Positions 9,213 to 20,042 of a stretch of 64,000 nt of DNA are shown here, piece after piece. The notes below the pieces were generated by a model, which was given only the letters and a program-made list of their open reading frames with translations, had not been told where the DNA came from and searched no databases. Each line of letters starts with the position of its first letter. Position 1 is the first letter of the stretch. The position numbers and the translations under genes are program-made. The stretch comes from Comamonadaceae bacterium. Its GTDB lineage: Bacteria > Pseudomonadota > Gammaproteobacteria > Burkholderiales > Burkholderiaceae_C. The stretch is taken from the NCBI GenBank assembly GCA_027486755.1, contig JAIXOM010000023.1:62001-126000 (forward strand), in the 5' to 3' direction.

Positions 9213-9299
9213 GCGCGGGTGGCGAAATTGGTAGACGCACCAGGTTTAGGTCCTGACGCCAGCAATGGTGTGGGGGTTCGAGTCCCCCCCCGCGCACCA
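9213..9299 (+). tRNA. tRNA-Leu (anticodon UAG)
   Basis: An 87-base class II tRNA with a 7-base-pair acceptor stem GCGCGGG/CCCGCGC and encoded CCA at 9297-9299. The anticodon TAG at 9247-9249 sits in the loop TTTAGGT. The long variable arm and GGTTCGAGTCC T-arm are typical of tRNA-Leu. One C-A mismatch sits at the base of the anticodon stem. Confidence 0.96.
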
Positions 9300-9522
9300 C
9301 CTCGGGGCTTGCCGGCCTTCGGGCTGAGCCGACTCGGGCTTGCGCCCCCGCATTCCCAGCCAGCAGGTCTGGGGATGCTGCTGGGCTAGAATATAGGGTT
9401 TCCGATCAGGCTCCCGTGCGGCCTTTTCAGGCCGCCGCAGCGGGCCGCCCTTGCGCAAGCTTCAGATTGCGCGTGAGCCCCCTGCCCAGCCACACGAACC
9501 AAGTTTCTTTTAGGAGCAGAAT

Positions 9523-10833
9523 ATGGCCGTCACCGTTGAAACCTTGGACAAGCTCGAGCGCAAGATCACCTTGAGCTTGCCTGTCGGCACCATCCAAAAC
9601 GAGGTGGACAGCCGCCTCAAGCGCCTGGCCCGCACGGTCAAGATGGACGGTTTCCGTCCGGGCAAGGTGCCTATGAATGTGGTGGCCCAGCGCTACGGCT
9701 ATTCGGTGCAGTACGAGGTGATGAACGACAAGGTTGGCGAAGCCTTTGCCGTGGCTGCCAACGAGGCCAATTTGCGCGTGGCCGGCCAACCTCGCATCAG
9801 CGAGAAAGAGGGCGCCCCCGAGGGCCAGCTGCAGTTCGATGCAGTCTTCGAGGTCTACCCCGAGGTGACCATCAAGGACCTGTCCAGTGCCGAGGTCGAG
9901 CGGGTGAGTTCGCAGGTGACCGAGGAAGCCATCGACAAGACGGTGGAGATTTTGCGCAAGCAGCGCCGCAGTTTTGCCCAGCGCGCCATGGACGCCGCCG
10001 CCCAGGACGGTGACCGTGCCACCATCGACTTCGAAGGCAAGATCGACGGCGAGCCTTTTGCTGGCGGCAAGGCCGAGGACTTTCAGTTCCTTATCGGCGA
10101 CGGTCAGATGCTTAAGGAGTTTGAAGAAGCTGTGCGTGGCATGAAGTCGGGCGAGAGCAAGACCTTCCCCCTGAACTTCCCGGCCGACTATCACGGCAAG
10201 GACGTGGCCGGTAAGCAGGCTGACTTTTTGGTGACCGTCAAGAAAATTGAAGCGGCTCACCTGCCCGAGGTCAACGAAGCGTTTGCCAAGTCTTTGGGTA
10301 TCGCCGAAAGCTCGGTGGAGTCCCTGCGCGCCGACATCCGCAAGAACCTTGAGCGCGAGCTCAAGTTCCGCTTGATCTCGCGCAACAAGAGCGCGGTGAT
10401 GGACGCGCTGGTGGCTCAGGCTGAGCTCGATATTCCCAAGGCCAGCGTGCAGGCCGAGCTCGAGCGCCTGGTGGAAGGCGCCCGTGCCGACCTTAAGCAG
10501 CGCGGTGTCAAGGACGCCGACAAAGCCCCGATTCCCGAAGACCTGTTCCGCCCCCAGGCGGAAAAGCGGGTACGTCTGGGCCTGGTGGTGGCCGAACTGG
10601 TGCGCGCCAATGAGCTGCAGGCTAAGCCCGAGCAGGTCTCAGCCCATATTCAGGAACTGGCGTCCAGCTACGAAAAGCCCGAGGATGTGGTGCGTTGGTA
10701 CACCGGCGACCGCCGCCGCATGGCCGAGGTTGAGGCGGTGGTGATCGAAAACAACGTCACCGACTTCGTCCTGTCCAAGGCCAAGGTGAACGAAAAGGCC
10801 CTCGGCTTTGACGAGCTGATGGGCCAGTCCTGA
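9523..10833 (+). CDS. tig: trigger factor (ribosome-associated chaperone and PPIase)
   Basis: A 436-residue chaperone that binds the ribosome exit tunnel and nascent chains. The N-terminal ribosome-binding signature is [17 protein letters not shown] near residue 44-60. The FKBP-type PPIase domain spans about 150-250 (for example [19 protein letters not shown]). The long C-terminal helical chaperone domain follows. AGGAG lies 7 bases before the ATG, and a possible -10 (TAGAAT at 9387-9392) lies in the 220-base gap after tRNA-Leu. It precedes clpP, clpX and lon, the order usual in proteobacteria. Confidence 0.97.
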   Translation: MAVTVETLDKLERKITLSLPVGTIQNEVDSRLKRLARTVKMDGFRPGKVPMNVVAQRYGYSVQYEVMNDKVGEAFAVAANEANLRVAGQPRISEKEGAPEGQLQFDAVFEVYPEVTIKDLSSAEVERVSSQVTEEAIDKTVEILRKQRRSFAQRAMDAAAQDGDRATIDFEGKIDGEPFAGGKAEDFQFLIGDGQMLKEFEEAVRGMKSGESKTFPLNFPADYHGKDVAGKQADFLVTVKKIEAAHLPEVNEAFAKSLGIAESSVESLRADIRKNLERELKFRLISRNKSAVMDALVAQAELDIPKASVQAELERLVEGARADLKQRGVKDADKAPIPEDLFRPQAEKRVRLGLVVAELVRANELQAKPEQVSAHIQELASSYEKPEDVVRWYTGDRRRMAEVEAVVIENNVTDFVLSKAKVNEKALGFDELMGQS

Positions 10834-10854
10834 TCCGGGATTGATCCGATCATC

Positions 10855-10893
10855 ATGGGGCTTGTGCCTTTTGGTACAGGCCCCATTTGTTTT
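10855..10893 (+). terminator. rho-independent terminator after tig
   Basis: ATGGGGCTTGTGCC and GGTACAGGCCCCAT form a 14-base-pair stem with wobble pairs around a TTTT loop, followed by TTGTTTT. It lies between tig and clpP. Confidence 0.75.
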
Positions 10894-10948
10894 AGGTACA
10901 GTAGAAACGTCCGCTCGGCACCAGCCGGGCATGTTGGAGAAGCAAGCC

Positions 10949-11590
10949 ATGAAGCCTTTTGAAGTTTTTTCCGGTCCGCGCAGCGGCGCTTTGGACACCC
11001 AGGCCCTGGGCATGGTGCCGATGGTGATCGAGCAGTCCGGCCGTGGCGAGCGCGCCTATGACATCTATTCGCGCTTGCTCAAGGAACGGGTGATTTTTCT
11101 GGTCGGCCCGATCAACGACCAGATGGCCAACCTGGTGGTGGCTCAGCTCCTGTTCCTGGAAAGCGAGAACCCGGACAAGGACATTTCGCTTTACATCAAT
11201 TCCCCCGGCGGCTCGGTCAGCGCCGGCATGGCCATTTACGACACCATGAATTTCATCAAGCCCGATGTCAGCACCTTGTGCACCGGCATGGCGGCCAGTA
11301 TGGGGGCCTTTTTGCTGGCCGCGGGCGCCAAGGGCAAGCGTTACAGCCTGCCCAATTCCAAGGTCATGATCCACCAGCCGCTGGGCGGTGCCCAGGGTCA
11401 GGCCACCGAGATCGAGATTGCCGCGCGCGAGATTCTCAAGACCCGCGAGCAGCTCAACAAAATCCTGGCCGAAACCACCGGCCAGCCGCTGGAGAAGATC
11501 GACCGCGACACCGAGCGTGACTACTTCCTCTCGGCGCAAGAGTCCAAGGACTACGGCCTGGTCGACCAGGTCATTGCCAAGCGGCCCTGA
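10949..11590 (+). CDS. clpP: ATP-dependent Clp protease proteolytic subunit
   Basis: A 213-residue serine peptidase forming the tetradecameric chamber that degrades substrates fed by ClpX or ClpA. The catalytic triad is Ser117 ([10 protein letters not shown]), His142 (MIHQPLGG) and Asp191 (DTERDYF). [12 protein letters not shown] is the oxyanion/substrate-binding segment. The ATG at 10949 is preferred over an in-frame ATG at 10931 because GGAGA sits 8 bases upstream. It is followed by clpX. Confidence 0.97.
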   Translation: MKPFEVFSGPRSGALDTQALGMVPMVIEQSGRGERAYDIYSRLLKERVIFLVGPINDQMANLVVAQLLFLESENPDKDISLYINSPGGSVSAGMAIYDTMNFIKPDVSTLCTGMAASMGAFLLAAGAKGKRYSLPNSKVMIHQPLGGAQGQATEIEIAAREILKTREQLNKILAETTGQPLEKIDRDTERDYFLSAQESKDYGLVDQVIAKRP

Positions 11591-11638
11591 AGGTAGGACG
11601 CTGGCCGGCCCTGACGGGGTGAACGGCCAAGCTCAGGC

Positions 11639-11673
11639 GGCCCGCCCGGACCGGTCCGGACGGGCCTTTTCTA
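11639..11673 (+). terminator. strong GC hairpin between clpP and clpX
   Basis: GCCCGCCCGGACC and GGTCCGGACGGGC form a near-perfect stem (one mismatch) followed by CTTTTCT. It has rho-independent form, probably partial termination between clpP and clpX. Confidence 0.7.
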
Positions 11674-11734
11674 TTGGTTATCATTAGTCATTCGTATTCC
11701 CGAGAGCCTTCCCGGCTCCGCAAAGGTCAGTTAC

Positions 11735-13000
11735 ATGCCCGAGAAAAAAGGCTCATCCGGCGAGAAGACGCTCTACTGCTCGTTTTGCGGCAAGAGCCAG
11801 CACGAAGTCAAGAAGCTGATCGCCGGTCCTTCGGTCTTTATTTGCGACGAGTGCATCGACCTGTGCAACGAGATCATTCGCGACGAGTTGCCCGCTCTTG
11901 ATGATGCCAAGGCTGCCCGCGGCGACCTGCCCGCTCCCAGCGAGATCAAGGGCACGCTCGACGCCTATGTGATCGGCCAGGAGGCGGCCAAGCGCATGCT
12001 GGCGGTGGCGGTGTACAACCACTACAAGCGCCTGCGGCACAAGGACTCGGCCAAGAAGGACGACGTCGAACTGTCCAAGAGCAACATCTTGCTGGTAGGA
12101 CCCACTGGCTCCGGCAAGACCTTGCTGGCCCAGACCCTGGCGCGCACGCTCAATGTGCCCTTCGTCATGGCCGACGCCACCACGCTCACCGAAGCCGGCT
12201 ACGTGGGTGAGGACGTCGAGAACATCATTCAGAAGCTGCTGCAAAGTTGCAACTACGAGGTTGAGCGGGCTCAGCAGGGCATCGTCTACATCGACGAGAT
12301 CGACAAGATCTCGCGCAAGTCTGACAACCCCTCCATCACCCGCGATGTGTCGGGCGAGGGCGTGCAGCAAGCCCTGCTCAAGCTCATCGAAGGCACCATG
12401 GCCTCAGTGCCGCCGCAGGGCGGTCGCAAGCATCCCAATCAAGACTTCCTGCAGGTTGACACCACCAACATCTTGTTCATCTGCGGCGGCGCTTTTGCCG
12501 GCCTGGAGAAGGTCATCGAAAGCCGCACCGAGGCCTCAGGCATCGGCTTTGGTGCCACCGTCAAGAGCAAGAAGTCGCGCAGCCTGACCGATGTGTTCAA
12601 GGACGTCGAGCCCGAGGACCTCATCAAGTTCGGTCTTATCCCCGAGTTGGTAGGCCGCCTGCCTGTGGTGGCCACCCTGGATGAGCTGACCGAAGACGCG
12701 TTGGTGCAAATTTTGACCGAGCCGCGCAACGCCACCGTCAAGCAGTTTTCCAAGCTCATCGCGATGGAAGGCGTGGACCTGGAAATTCGGCCCTCGGCCC
12801 TCAAGGCCATCGCCCGCAAGGCCCTGGCCCGCAAGACCGGGGCTCGCGGCCTGCGCTCCATACTGGAGCATGCCCTGATCGACACCATGTATGAGCTGCC
12901 CACGGCCAGCAATGTCGAAAAGGTGGTGGTCGACGAGTCCACCATCGAAGAAGAAAAGCCCCCGCTGCTGGTTTTGCGGGAAGCGGCCAAAAAGGCCTGA
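11735..13000 (+). CDS. clpX: ATP-dependent Clp protease ATP-binding subunit
   Basis: A 421-residue AAA+ unfoldase. The N-terminal zinc-binding domain uses Cys15, Cys18, Cys37 and Cys40. Walker A is GPTGSGKT at 122-129 and Walker B is YIDEIDKIS near residue 187. The IGFGA loop near 270 is the ClpP-docking tripeptide loop. Length and motifs are those of a fully functional ClpX. It lies 144 bases after clpP. Confidence 0.98.
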   Translation: MPEKKGSSGEKTLYCSFCGKSQHEVKKLIAGPSVFICDECIDLCNEIIRDELPALDDAKAARGDLPAPSEIKGTLDAYVIGQEAAKRMLAVAVYNHYKRLRHKDSAKKDDVELSKSNILLVGPTGSGKTLLAQTLARTLNVPFVMADATTLTEAGYVGEDVENIIQKLLQSCNYEVERAQQGIVYIDEIDKISRKSDNPSITRDVSGEGVQQALLKLIEGTMASVPPQGGRKHPNQDFLQVDTTNILFICGGAFAGLEKVIESRTEASGIGFGATVKSKKSRSLTDVFKDVEPEDLIKFGLIPELVGRLPVVATLDELTEDALVQILTEPRNATVKQFSKLIAMEGVDLEIRPSALKAIARKALARKTGARGLRSILEHALIDTMYELPTASNVEKVVVDESTIEEEKPPLLVLREAAKKA

Positions 13001-13034
13001 AACTTGCTGTTTAGGCAATCAGAAGGGTCTGAGG

Positions 13035-13062
13035 CTTGAAATGAGTGCTTTTCGAACCATCT
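13035..13062 (+). promoter_or_regulatory. sigma-32 (RpoH) heat-shock promoter of lon
   Basis: CTTGAAA (13035-13041), a 13-base spacer and AACCATCT (13055-13062) match the RpoH consensus CTTGAAA-N13-CCCCATNT at all seven -35 bases and six of eight -10 bases. Placement about 90 bases before lon fits the known heat-shock control of lon. Confidence 0.75.
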
Positions 13063-13074
13063 GTGAAACAGTTT

Positions 13075-13091
13075 CTGCCGATTTTCGGCAG
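13075..13091 (+). promoter_or_regulatory. leader hairpin upstream of lon
   Basis: CTGCCGATTTTCGGCAG is a 7-base-pair stem with a 3-base loop. It is followed by further CGGCA/TGCCG pairings (to about 13113) in the presumed 5' leader downstream of the RpoH promoter. It could also be a clpX terminator relic, but no adjacent U-tract supports that for the first stem. Confidence 0.4.
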
Positions 13092-13148
13092 CGCATCGGC
13101 AGTTTTTTGCCGCAAGTCGGCAAGCGCCCCCTAGCTTGAAGGTCATCT

Positions 13149-15602
<2,454 letters not shown>

Positions 15603-15664
15603 GCCAACGAAGGGAAGCTCGATAAAAAAACGGGACGACCAAGCAGCAAGTCAAAAAATGCCGC

Positions 15665-15670
15665 TATAAT
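15665..15670 (+). promoter_or_regulatory. -10 box for the tRNA-Gly/tRNA-Cys region
   Basis: A perfect TATAAT lies 12 bases before the mature tRNA-Gly. No good -35 hexamer is visible at 17 bases spacing. Confidence 0.55.
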
Positions 15671-15681
15671 TTGCGCTCCCT

Positions 15682-15757
15682 GCGGGAATAGCTCAGTTGG
15701 TAGAGCGCAACCTTGCCAAGGTTGAGGTCGACGGTTCGAGACCGTTTTCCCGCTCCA
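15682..15757 (+). tRNA. tRNA-Gly (anticodon GCC)
   Basis: A 76-base tRNA with acceptor stem GCGGGAA/TTCCCGC, anticodon GCC at 15715-15717 in loop TTGCCAA and encoded CCA. A TATAAT box at 15665-15670 lies 12 bases upstream of the mature 5' end. Confidence 0.97.
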
Positions 15758-15762
15758 GGTTC

Positions 15763-15794
15763 AAAGGGCAGCATCTCAAAAGTGCTGTCCTTTT
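15763..15794 (+). terminator. hairpin between tRNA-Gly and tRNA-Cys
   Basis: AAGGGCAGCA pairs with TGCTGTCCTT around a 9-base loop and ends in TTTTC. It has terminator form, so tRNA-Cys may have its own start or be reached by readthrough. Confidence 0.65.
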
Positions 15795-15851
15795 CTATTC
15801 GCAGGCCTCGCTCATGAACAAGGCAGGTAAAGCGGGTAGAGCTCCATGCAA

Positions 15852-15925
15852 GGCGCGGTAGCAAAGCGGTTATGCAACGGATTGCAAATCCGTCTAGCCC
15901 GGTTCGACTCCGGGCCGCGCCTCCA
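15852..15925 (+). tRNA. tRNA-Cys (anticodon GCA)
   Basis: A 74-base tRNA with acceptor stem GGCGCGG/CCGCGCC, anticodon GCA in the loop ATTGCAAAT, T-arm GGTTCGACTCC and encoded CCA. Confidence 0.97.
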
Positions 15926-15931
15926 GGATAG

Positions 15932-15966
15932 ACGCATCACTGATCCATCGGTGGTGCGTTTTTTTT
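15932..15966 (+). terminator. rho-independent terminator after tRNA-Cys
   Basis: ACGCATCAC and GTGGTGCGT form a 9-base-pair stem with one wobble pair, followed by a run of at least six T. It ends the tRNA unit and the conserved core part of the window. Confidence 0.8.
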
Positions 15967-16076
15967 CTTCTGCACGCTGCAGCACACGGGCTGCACACCT
16001 TTGGTAGCCCCTGCGCGACACAGAGGTTCAGACCCAGTCCTGATTGGACCGATACTCCCAGCCGAGCAGGTAGGGT

Positions 16077-16098
16077 CCGGGCGTGGCCCGGTCGTTTT
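16077..16098 (+). terminator. hairpin plus T-run shortly before the amidohydrolase start
   Basis: CCGGGC-GTG-GCCCGG is followed by TCGTTTTT and ends about 20 bases before the ATG at 16119. The position leaves little room for a promoter downstream, so it could be an attenuator-like element in the leader as easily as an ordinary terminator. Only the hairpin itself is seen. Confidence 0.4.
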
Positions 16099-16118
16099 TA
16101 GCGAGACAGGAGAGCTGC

Positions 16119-16985
16119 ATGGATCTATCCATCAAGGCGATTGATTGCGTGGTCAATCCGATCACACCAGAAATCATGGCCACACGGCCGGCGTGGTCCA
16201 AAACATTTTGGACCCAGAAAATCGGGCGTAAGCCCGAGGACCTCGTGGGCCTGACCCATGACAAGATGATCGCTGCCATGGATGCGGCGGGCATCGAGAA
16301 GTCCTTCTTGCTGGCCGTCAAAATTGGCCGCCAGGGCCTGCCCGGCAGTTGGCACTTGCCCTATGAGGTGGTGGCCGATGCGGTGCAGAAGTACCCGGAC
16401 CGTTTTTACGGCCTGGCCGGCATAGACCCGACGCAGGGCATGCAGGGCGTGCGGGAATTTGAGCGTTCGGTGCGCGAATATGGCTTTATTGGCGCGCACG
16501 CCTATCCACATTGGTTCGACCTTGCGCCCGACCACCCCAGGTGGTATCCCTTCTACGCCAAGTGCTGCGAGCTTGACGTGCCGATACAGCTGCAGGTCGG
16601 GCAGTCGCTCAATTACACCCCCGAGCAGCGCCTGCCCAGCGTCGGTCGCCCGATCACGCTCGACGCGGTCGCCTGCGATTTGCCCGAGCTCAAGTTGGTT
16701 GGCATTCATGTGGGCATTCCCTGGACCGACGAGATGATCGCCATGGCCTGGAAGCATGCCAATGTGTACATCGGCTGCGACGCCCACAGCCCGAAGTACT
16801 GGCCGCAGTCTTTCGTGCACTACATCAACACCTTCGGCAAGGACAAGGTGATTTTCGGCACCGACTACCCGGTGCTCGATTTCGAGCGCACCCGCCGCGA
16901 GATCGAGGACCTCGGCCTGCGCGAGGACTCCAAGCGGCGGCTTTACCGCGACAACGCGGTGCGTTTGTACAAGCTCAAGGATTGA
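16119..16985 (+). CDS. amidohydrolase-fold protein lacking the HxH metal motif
   Basis: A 288-residue member of the amidohydrolase_2 (ACMSD-like) family, closely similar throughout to the protein at 59123 (shared blocks PDRFYGLAG, REYGFIGAH, GRPITLDAVACD, KDKVIFGTDYPVLDF). The canonical N-terminal DxHxH metal motif is replaced: Asp9 is followed by Val11 and Asn13. Later family residues remain (His in GIHVGIPWT, Asp in FGTDYP). From memory, similar proteins in aromatic degraders have been labelled beta-ketoacyl-CoA hydrolases for 4-hydroxyphenyl substrates; this is not demonstrated here. The ATG at 16119 is preferred for the AGGAGA 5 bases upstream. Its neighbour is a phenylacetate-CoA-ligase-like gene, convergent. 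Confidence 0.75.
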   Translation: MDLSIKAIDCVVNPITPEIMATRPAWSKTFWTQKIGRKPEDLVGLTHDKMIAAMDAAGIEKSFLLAVKIGRQGLPGSWHLPYEVVADAVQKYPDRFYGLAGIDPTQGMQGVREFERSVREYGFIGAHAYPHWFDLAPDHPRWYPFYAKCCELDVPIQLQVGQSLNYTPEQRLPSVGRPITLDAVACDLPELKLVGIHVGIPWTDEMIAMAWKHANVYIGCDAHSPKYWPQSFVHYINTFGKDKVIFGTDYPVLDFERTRREIEDLGLREDSKRRLYRDNAVRLYKLKD

Positions 16986-17032
16986 GCTGGGCAGGCAGCC
17001 GGGCGTCTAAAGCAGATGGTCGGCGCCCTCGC

Positions 17033-17094
17033 GGCCCCTGAGCCCACAAGGACGCAGGAATTAGGGGCTGGTATTCGAGGCCGCAAATACTGGC
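17033..17094 (+). repeat. 62-base direct repeat, copy A
   Basis: Begins GGCCCCTGAGCCCAC and ends near AATACTGGC. It closely matches copy B at 17285-17346 at the same length. Together with the two palindromes at 17107-17178 and 17226-17307 it makes up most of the 390-base gap between convergent genes; no coding potential was recognised there. Confidence 0.7.
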
Positions 17095-17106
17095 ACGACC
17101 ATCGGC

Positions 17107-17178
17107 GTGTAGGGGGTAAGCCCGGCCGGCGATTTCTGTGTACTCGCAGCATGAGCCGGCCGGGCTTAGCCCCTGCAC
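17107..17178. repeat. 24-base inverted repeat with conserved 24-base loop
   Basis: The arms at 17107-17130 and 17155-17178 are complementary except at two positions and centre on AAGCCCGGCCGGC. The loop (17131-17154) reads GATTTCTGTGTA then CTCGCAGCATGA. The same loop recurs in reverse orientation inside the next palindrome, showing that the two belong to one repeat family. Confidence 0.75.
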
Positions 17179-17225
17179 GCCAAGCACAGAGATGAAGCGA
17201 CCCAGATACTGAACCGCTGACGACG

Positions 17226-17307
17226 GCGCCCTCGTGGGCTCAGGGCCCGGGCCTCATGCTGCGGGCATACACAGAAATCGGCCCGGCCCCTGAGCCCACG
17301 AGGGCGC
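17226..17307. repeat. 28-base inverted repeat with conserved loop, reverse orientation
   Basis: The arms at 17226-17253 and 17280-17307 match as reverse complements at 27 of 28 positions. The 26-base loop (17254-17279) is the reverse complement, with small changes, of the loop at 17131-17154. The right arm overlaps direct-repeat copy B. Confidence 0.78.
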
Positions 17308-17346
17308 TGGGAACAGTGGCTGGGATTCGGGGCCGCGAATACCGGC
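17285..17346 (+). repeat. 62-base direct repeat, copy B
   Basis: Matches copy A (17033-17094) with scattered substitutions across its whole length. It begins inside the right arm of the 28-base inverted repeat, so the repeat unit is composite. Confidence 0.7.
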
Positions 17347-17375
17347 GAAGCCCAAGGGTCTAGGCCGCGTTCAAA

Positions 17376-18779
17376 CTAGCCCTTGCGCTGATCCACAAAG
17401 CGCTTGAGTTTGAGCGAGCCGTTGGGGCCATAGATCGCGCTGGCCTCCACGCATTCGACCAGAGGCGTCACCCCGGTGGCCTGCTTGACCGCCAAGCTCA
17501 CCCGCGGCGCCTTGTCGGCCAGAGGGCTGGTTCCGGCAATCCGTATGCGCAGCCGGTCCATCGAAAACGGATCGGCCATGTTCTCGCGCTCAACCACAGC
17601 CTGATATTCCTTCACCCCCTCGACCGCCAGCACCGCCGCTTCAACTACCGTCGGGTTGACCAGCATGCCCTTGATCTTGACCAGATCGTCGGCGCGCTGC
17701 GGCATTTCGGTGAAGCGGTCGGTGGTGGCGCCGCAATGCGGGCAGGCGCTGCGCGAGAGCACCGACAGGTCGCCGGTGGAGTAGCGCAGCAGCAGCGTGC
17801 CACGCCGGTTCAGGTGGCTGATGACCACCAGGCCGCGCTCGCCCTCGGGCAGGGGCTGATGGGACTCGGGGTCAACCACCTGAACATGGATGTCTTCAGG
17901 CAGCGGGTTGTGAAAGCCGCCGCCGGGGCAGCATTCGGTAAAGCCACCCTGAATCTCGGTGATGCCGTACGACACATTGATGCTGGCCTGGCGCGCGCCA
18001 GCTGCATGCAGGCACTGCTCGAAGTTTGCGCGCAGGGCTGGGGTCACCGCCTCGCCGGTGATGTAGGCCAGCTTGAGCCGTGAAAAATCAGCGCCGAGCT
18101 CGGCCGCGCGCATCAGCACCCGCCGCACATAACTGGTCACCCCCCACAAAATCGTGGCGCGGGTGCGCACGATGCCTTCAACCACGTCGTCGAGCTCTGA
18201 GCCCAAATGGAAATGCGGCGAGGGCCGCCCCGGCACCAGATTGACCACCGGAATTTTCAGGGCCGCACCGGCAGCGCTGACCCGGTGATAGGCGCCGTGC
18301 GGATACACCGTCAACGGGCACAAGTTGGCGATCAGGTCATCGCCGCCCACGCCGCGCAGGCCGAGGATGCGCTTGTACAGCGCGATCACGTTGTAATAGT
18401 CGTAGGCGGTCGACACAAAAGGCGTGGGCTTGCCGCTCGAGGTGCCGGTGGTGTACATCGTGTCCCACTCCACCTGCATTTCCGGCTCCACATCGCTGGC
18501 GCCCAGCAAGAAGGCCTGCGGATCGCCCATGAAGTCGTGCTTGCTGGTCAGTGGCAGGCGGGCCAGATCCGCCGTGCTTTGAAAGTCTGCGCGGCTCAAG
18601 CCCAATTGGGCAAACAGTTGGCGGTAGTGCGGGTGATGGGCGCAGACCAGGTCCATGGTCGCCGCAAACCGCAGTTCCTGCGCGGCATTGATTTCTTCGC
18701 GCGGTCGAAAAATCAGATCGGGGACAAAGGCCTGAGGCTGCATGAGCAAGTCGTGATGGGGTGGGGGATCGAAAGTCAT
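17376..18779 (-). CDS. phenylacetate-CoA ligase-like AMP-forming enzyme
   Basis: A 467-residue adenylate-forming enzyme of the PaaK type, which activates aromatic or other acids to CoA thioesters with ATP. The P-loop-like motif is YTTGTSSGKPTPF near residue 110, and YGITEIQGGF near residue 272 is the adenylation-fold A5 region. The C-terminal PaaK-type subdomain follows from about 360 (QRADDLVKIKGMLVNP). It is somewhat longer than typical PaaK (about 435). The partner genes of the phenylacetate pathway (paaABCDE) are absent, so the true substrate is open. It is divergent from the Bug receptor at 18978. Confidence 0.82.
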   Translation of the reverse strand: MTFDPPPHHDLLMQPQAFVPDLIFRPREEINAAQELRFAATMDLVCAHHPHYRQLFAQLGLSRADFQSTADLARLPLTSKHDFMGDPQAFLLGASDVEPEMQVEWDTMYTTGTSSGKPTPFVSTAYDYYNVIALYKRILGLRGVGGDDLIANLCPLTVYPHGAYHRVSAAGAALKIPVVNLVPGRPSPHFHLGSELDDVVEGIVRTRATILWGVTSYVRRVLMRAAELGADFSRLKLAYITGEAVTPALRANFEQCLHAAGARQASINVSYGITEIQGGFTECCPGGGFHNPLPEDIHVQVVDPESHQPLPEGERGLVVISHLNRRGTLLLRYSTGDLSVLSRSACPHCGATTDRFTEMPQRADDLVKIKGMLVNPTVVEAAVLAVEGVKEYQAVVERENMADPFSMDRLRIRIAGTSPLADKAPRVSLAVKQATGVTPLVECVEASAIYGPNGSLKLKRFVDQRKG

Positions 18780-18977
18780 GATACCGAGATTGGCTACCTG
18801 CCCCCGGGCTCAAAGCAGAGTTCAGGCTTGACGCAGCGTCGCGCAGATTACTGGACAAGCGCCAAATACTGTGGGCTTTGCGAGCCCATCGCATATGATT
18901 TCTTTCAGTCGCCGCCGTGCCAGCCCGGTGTGCGAGCCTGCCTGGGTGCAGGCCGCACGCCCGATCAGGAGACCCGC

Positions 18978-20012
18978 ATGAATTTCACCTTCACCGGTTT
19001 GCCCCGCTTCCTTAGCGCTGCGCCGTCGCAGGGCTCAGTATTTGCGCGGTGGAAGGCCGCCCTGCTGGCCTGCGGCGCAGGCCTGGCGCTGTCCACACCT
19101 GCCTTCGCACAGAGCTTTCCGTCCAAACCCATACGCCTGGTGGTGCCCTTCGCCGCCGGCGGCGTGACCGATGTGATGGCCCGGCTGGTCGGTGGCGAGA
19201 TGGCCAAGCACCTGGGTCAGCCCCTGGTGATCGACAACCGCCTGGGCGCCGGCGGCGCCATCGCCGCCGAGTTTGTGGCCAAGGCGCCGGCTGATGGCTA
19301 CACCCTGTGCTTTTGCACCACCGGGCCGATGGCGCTTATTCCCATTCTCGACCCCAAGCTGGCCTACAACCCGCTGCGCGACCTGATGCCGGTCAGTCAC
19401 CTGCATAACGTCGACAACGTCATCATCGCTCGGGCTGATCTGCCGGCGAACACTATCCCCCAGGTGGTGGCCCTGGCCAAGGCCAACCCCGACAAGATCA
19501 CCTACGGCACGCCGGGCATAGGCGGCCCGCAGCATCTGTCGGGCGAACTGATGAACACCATGGCCGGCATCAAGCTGGTGCATGTGCCCTTCAAAGGCGA
19601 AGCGCCGTCCATCACCGACCTGATGGGCGGGCAGATTGACCTGGTCTTTGCCTCGGTGCTGGCCGCGGTCCCCCACATCAAGTCTGGTAAGGTCAAGGCG
19701 ATTGCGGTACCTCACCGCACGCGGGCCAAACTGCTGCCGGATGTGCCCACCGTGGCCGAGTCGGGCTACACGGGCTACGAGATCTCCAACTTCGTCGGTA
19801 TCAACGCGCCGGCCGGCACGCCCGCTGCTGTGATTGAGAGACTCTACGCCGCCGTCGCAGCGGCCATTGCCACCCCGGCGGTGCAAGAGCGCATGATCAC
19901 GGAAGGTCTAACCCCTGTCGGTAGCCGGCCTGAGGCTTACGCCGACTTCCTGCGCAGTGAACATGACAAATGGGCCCGGGTCATCAAACAGGCCGGCCTG
20001 ACGCGGCAGTAG
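18978..20012 (+). CDS. Bug/TctC-family periplasmic solute receptor (1)
   Basis: A 344-residue receptor of the Bug (Bordetella uptake gene) family, which binds organic acids in the periplasm for tripartite tricarboxylate-type transporters. The N-terminus is an unusually long signal region ending near residue 45 (STPAFAQ). The hallmark beta-strand/loop PIRLVVPFAAGGVTD and the ADGYTL motif follow. The ATG at 18978 has CAGGAG upstream; an upstream open frame is noncoding. A possible -10 TATGAT lies at 18894. It is followed 30 bases later by an amidohydrolase, so the ligand may be that enzyme's substrate or product. Confidence 0.92.
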   Translation: MNFTFTGLPRFLSAAPSQGSVFARWKAALLACGAGLALSTPAFAQSFPSKPIRLVVPFAAGGVTDVMARLVGGEMAKHLGQPLVIDNRLGAGGAIAAEFVAKAPADGYTLCFCTTGPMALIPILDPKLAYNPLRDLMPVSHLHNVDNVIIARADLPANTIPQVVALAKANPDKITYGTPGIGGPQHLSGELMNTMAGIKLVHVPFKGEAPSITDLMGGQIDLVFASVLAAVPHIKSGKVKAIAVPHRTRAKLLPDVPTVAESGYTGYEISNFVGINAPAGTPAAVIERLYAAVAAAIATPAVQERMITEGLTPVGSRPEAYADFLRSEHDKWARVIKQAGLTRQ

Positions 20013-20042
20013 CCCTGGATCAGCTCAGAGGAATTAATTCAC

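Noticed and set aside
17091..17106. Sigma-54-like TGGCAC motif
   Set aside because: The matching TTGC at the required spacing is absent.
17033..17346. Insertion sequence with terminal inverted repeats
   Set aside because: No transposase frame, and the palindromes share loops rather than defining element ends; kept only as a repeat cluster.
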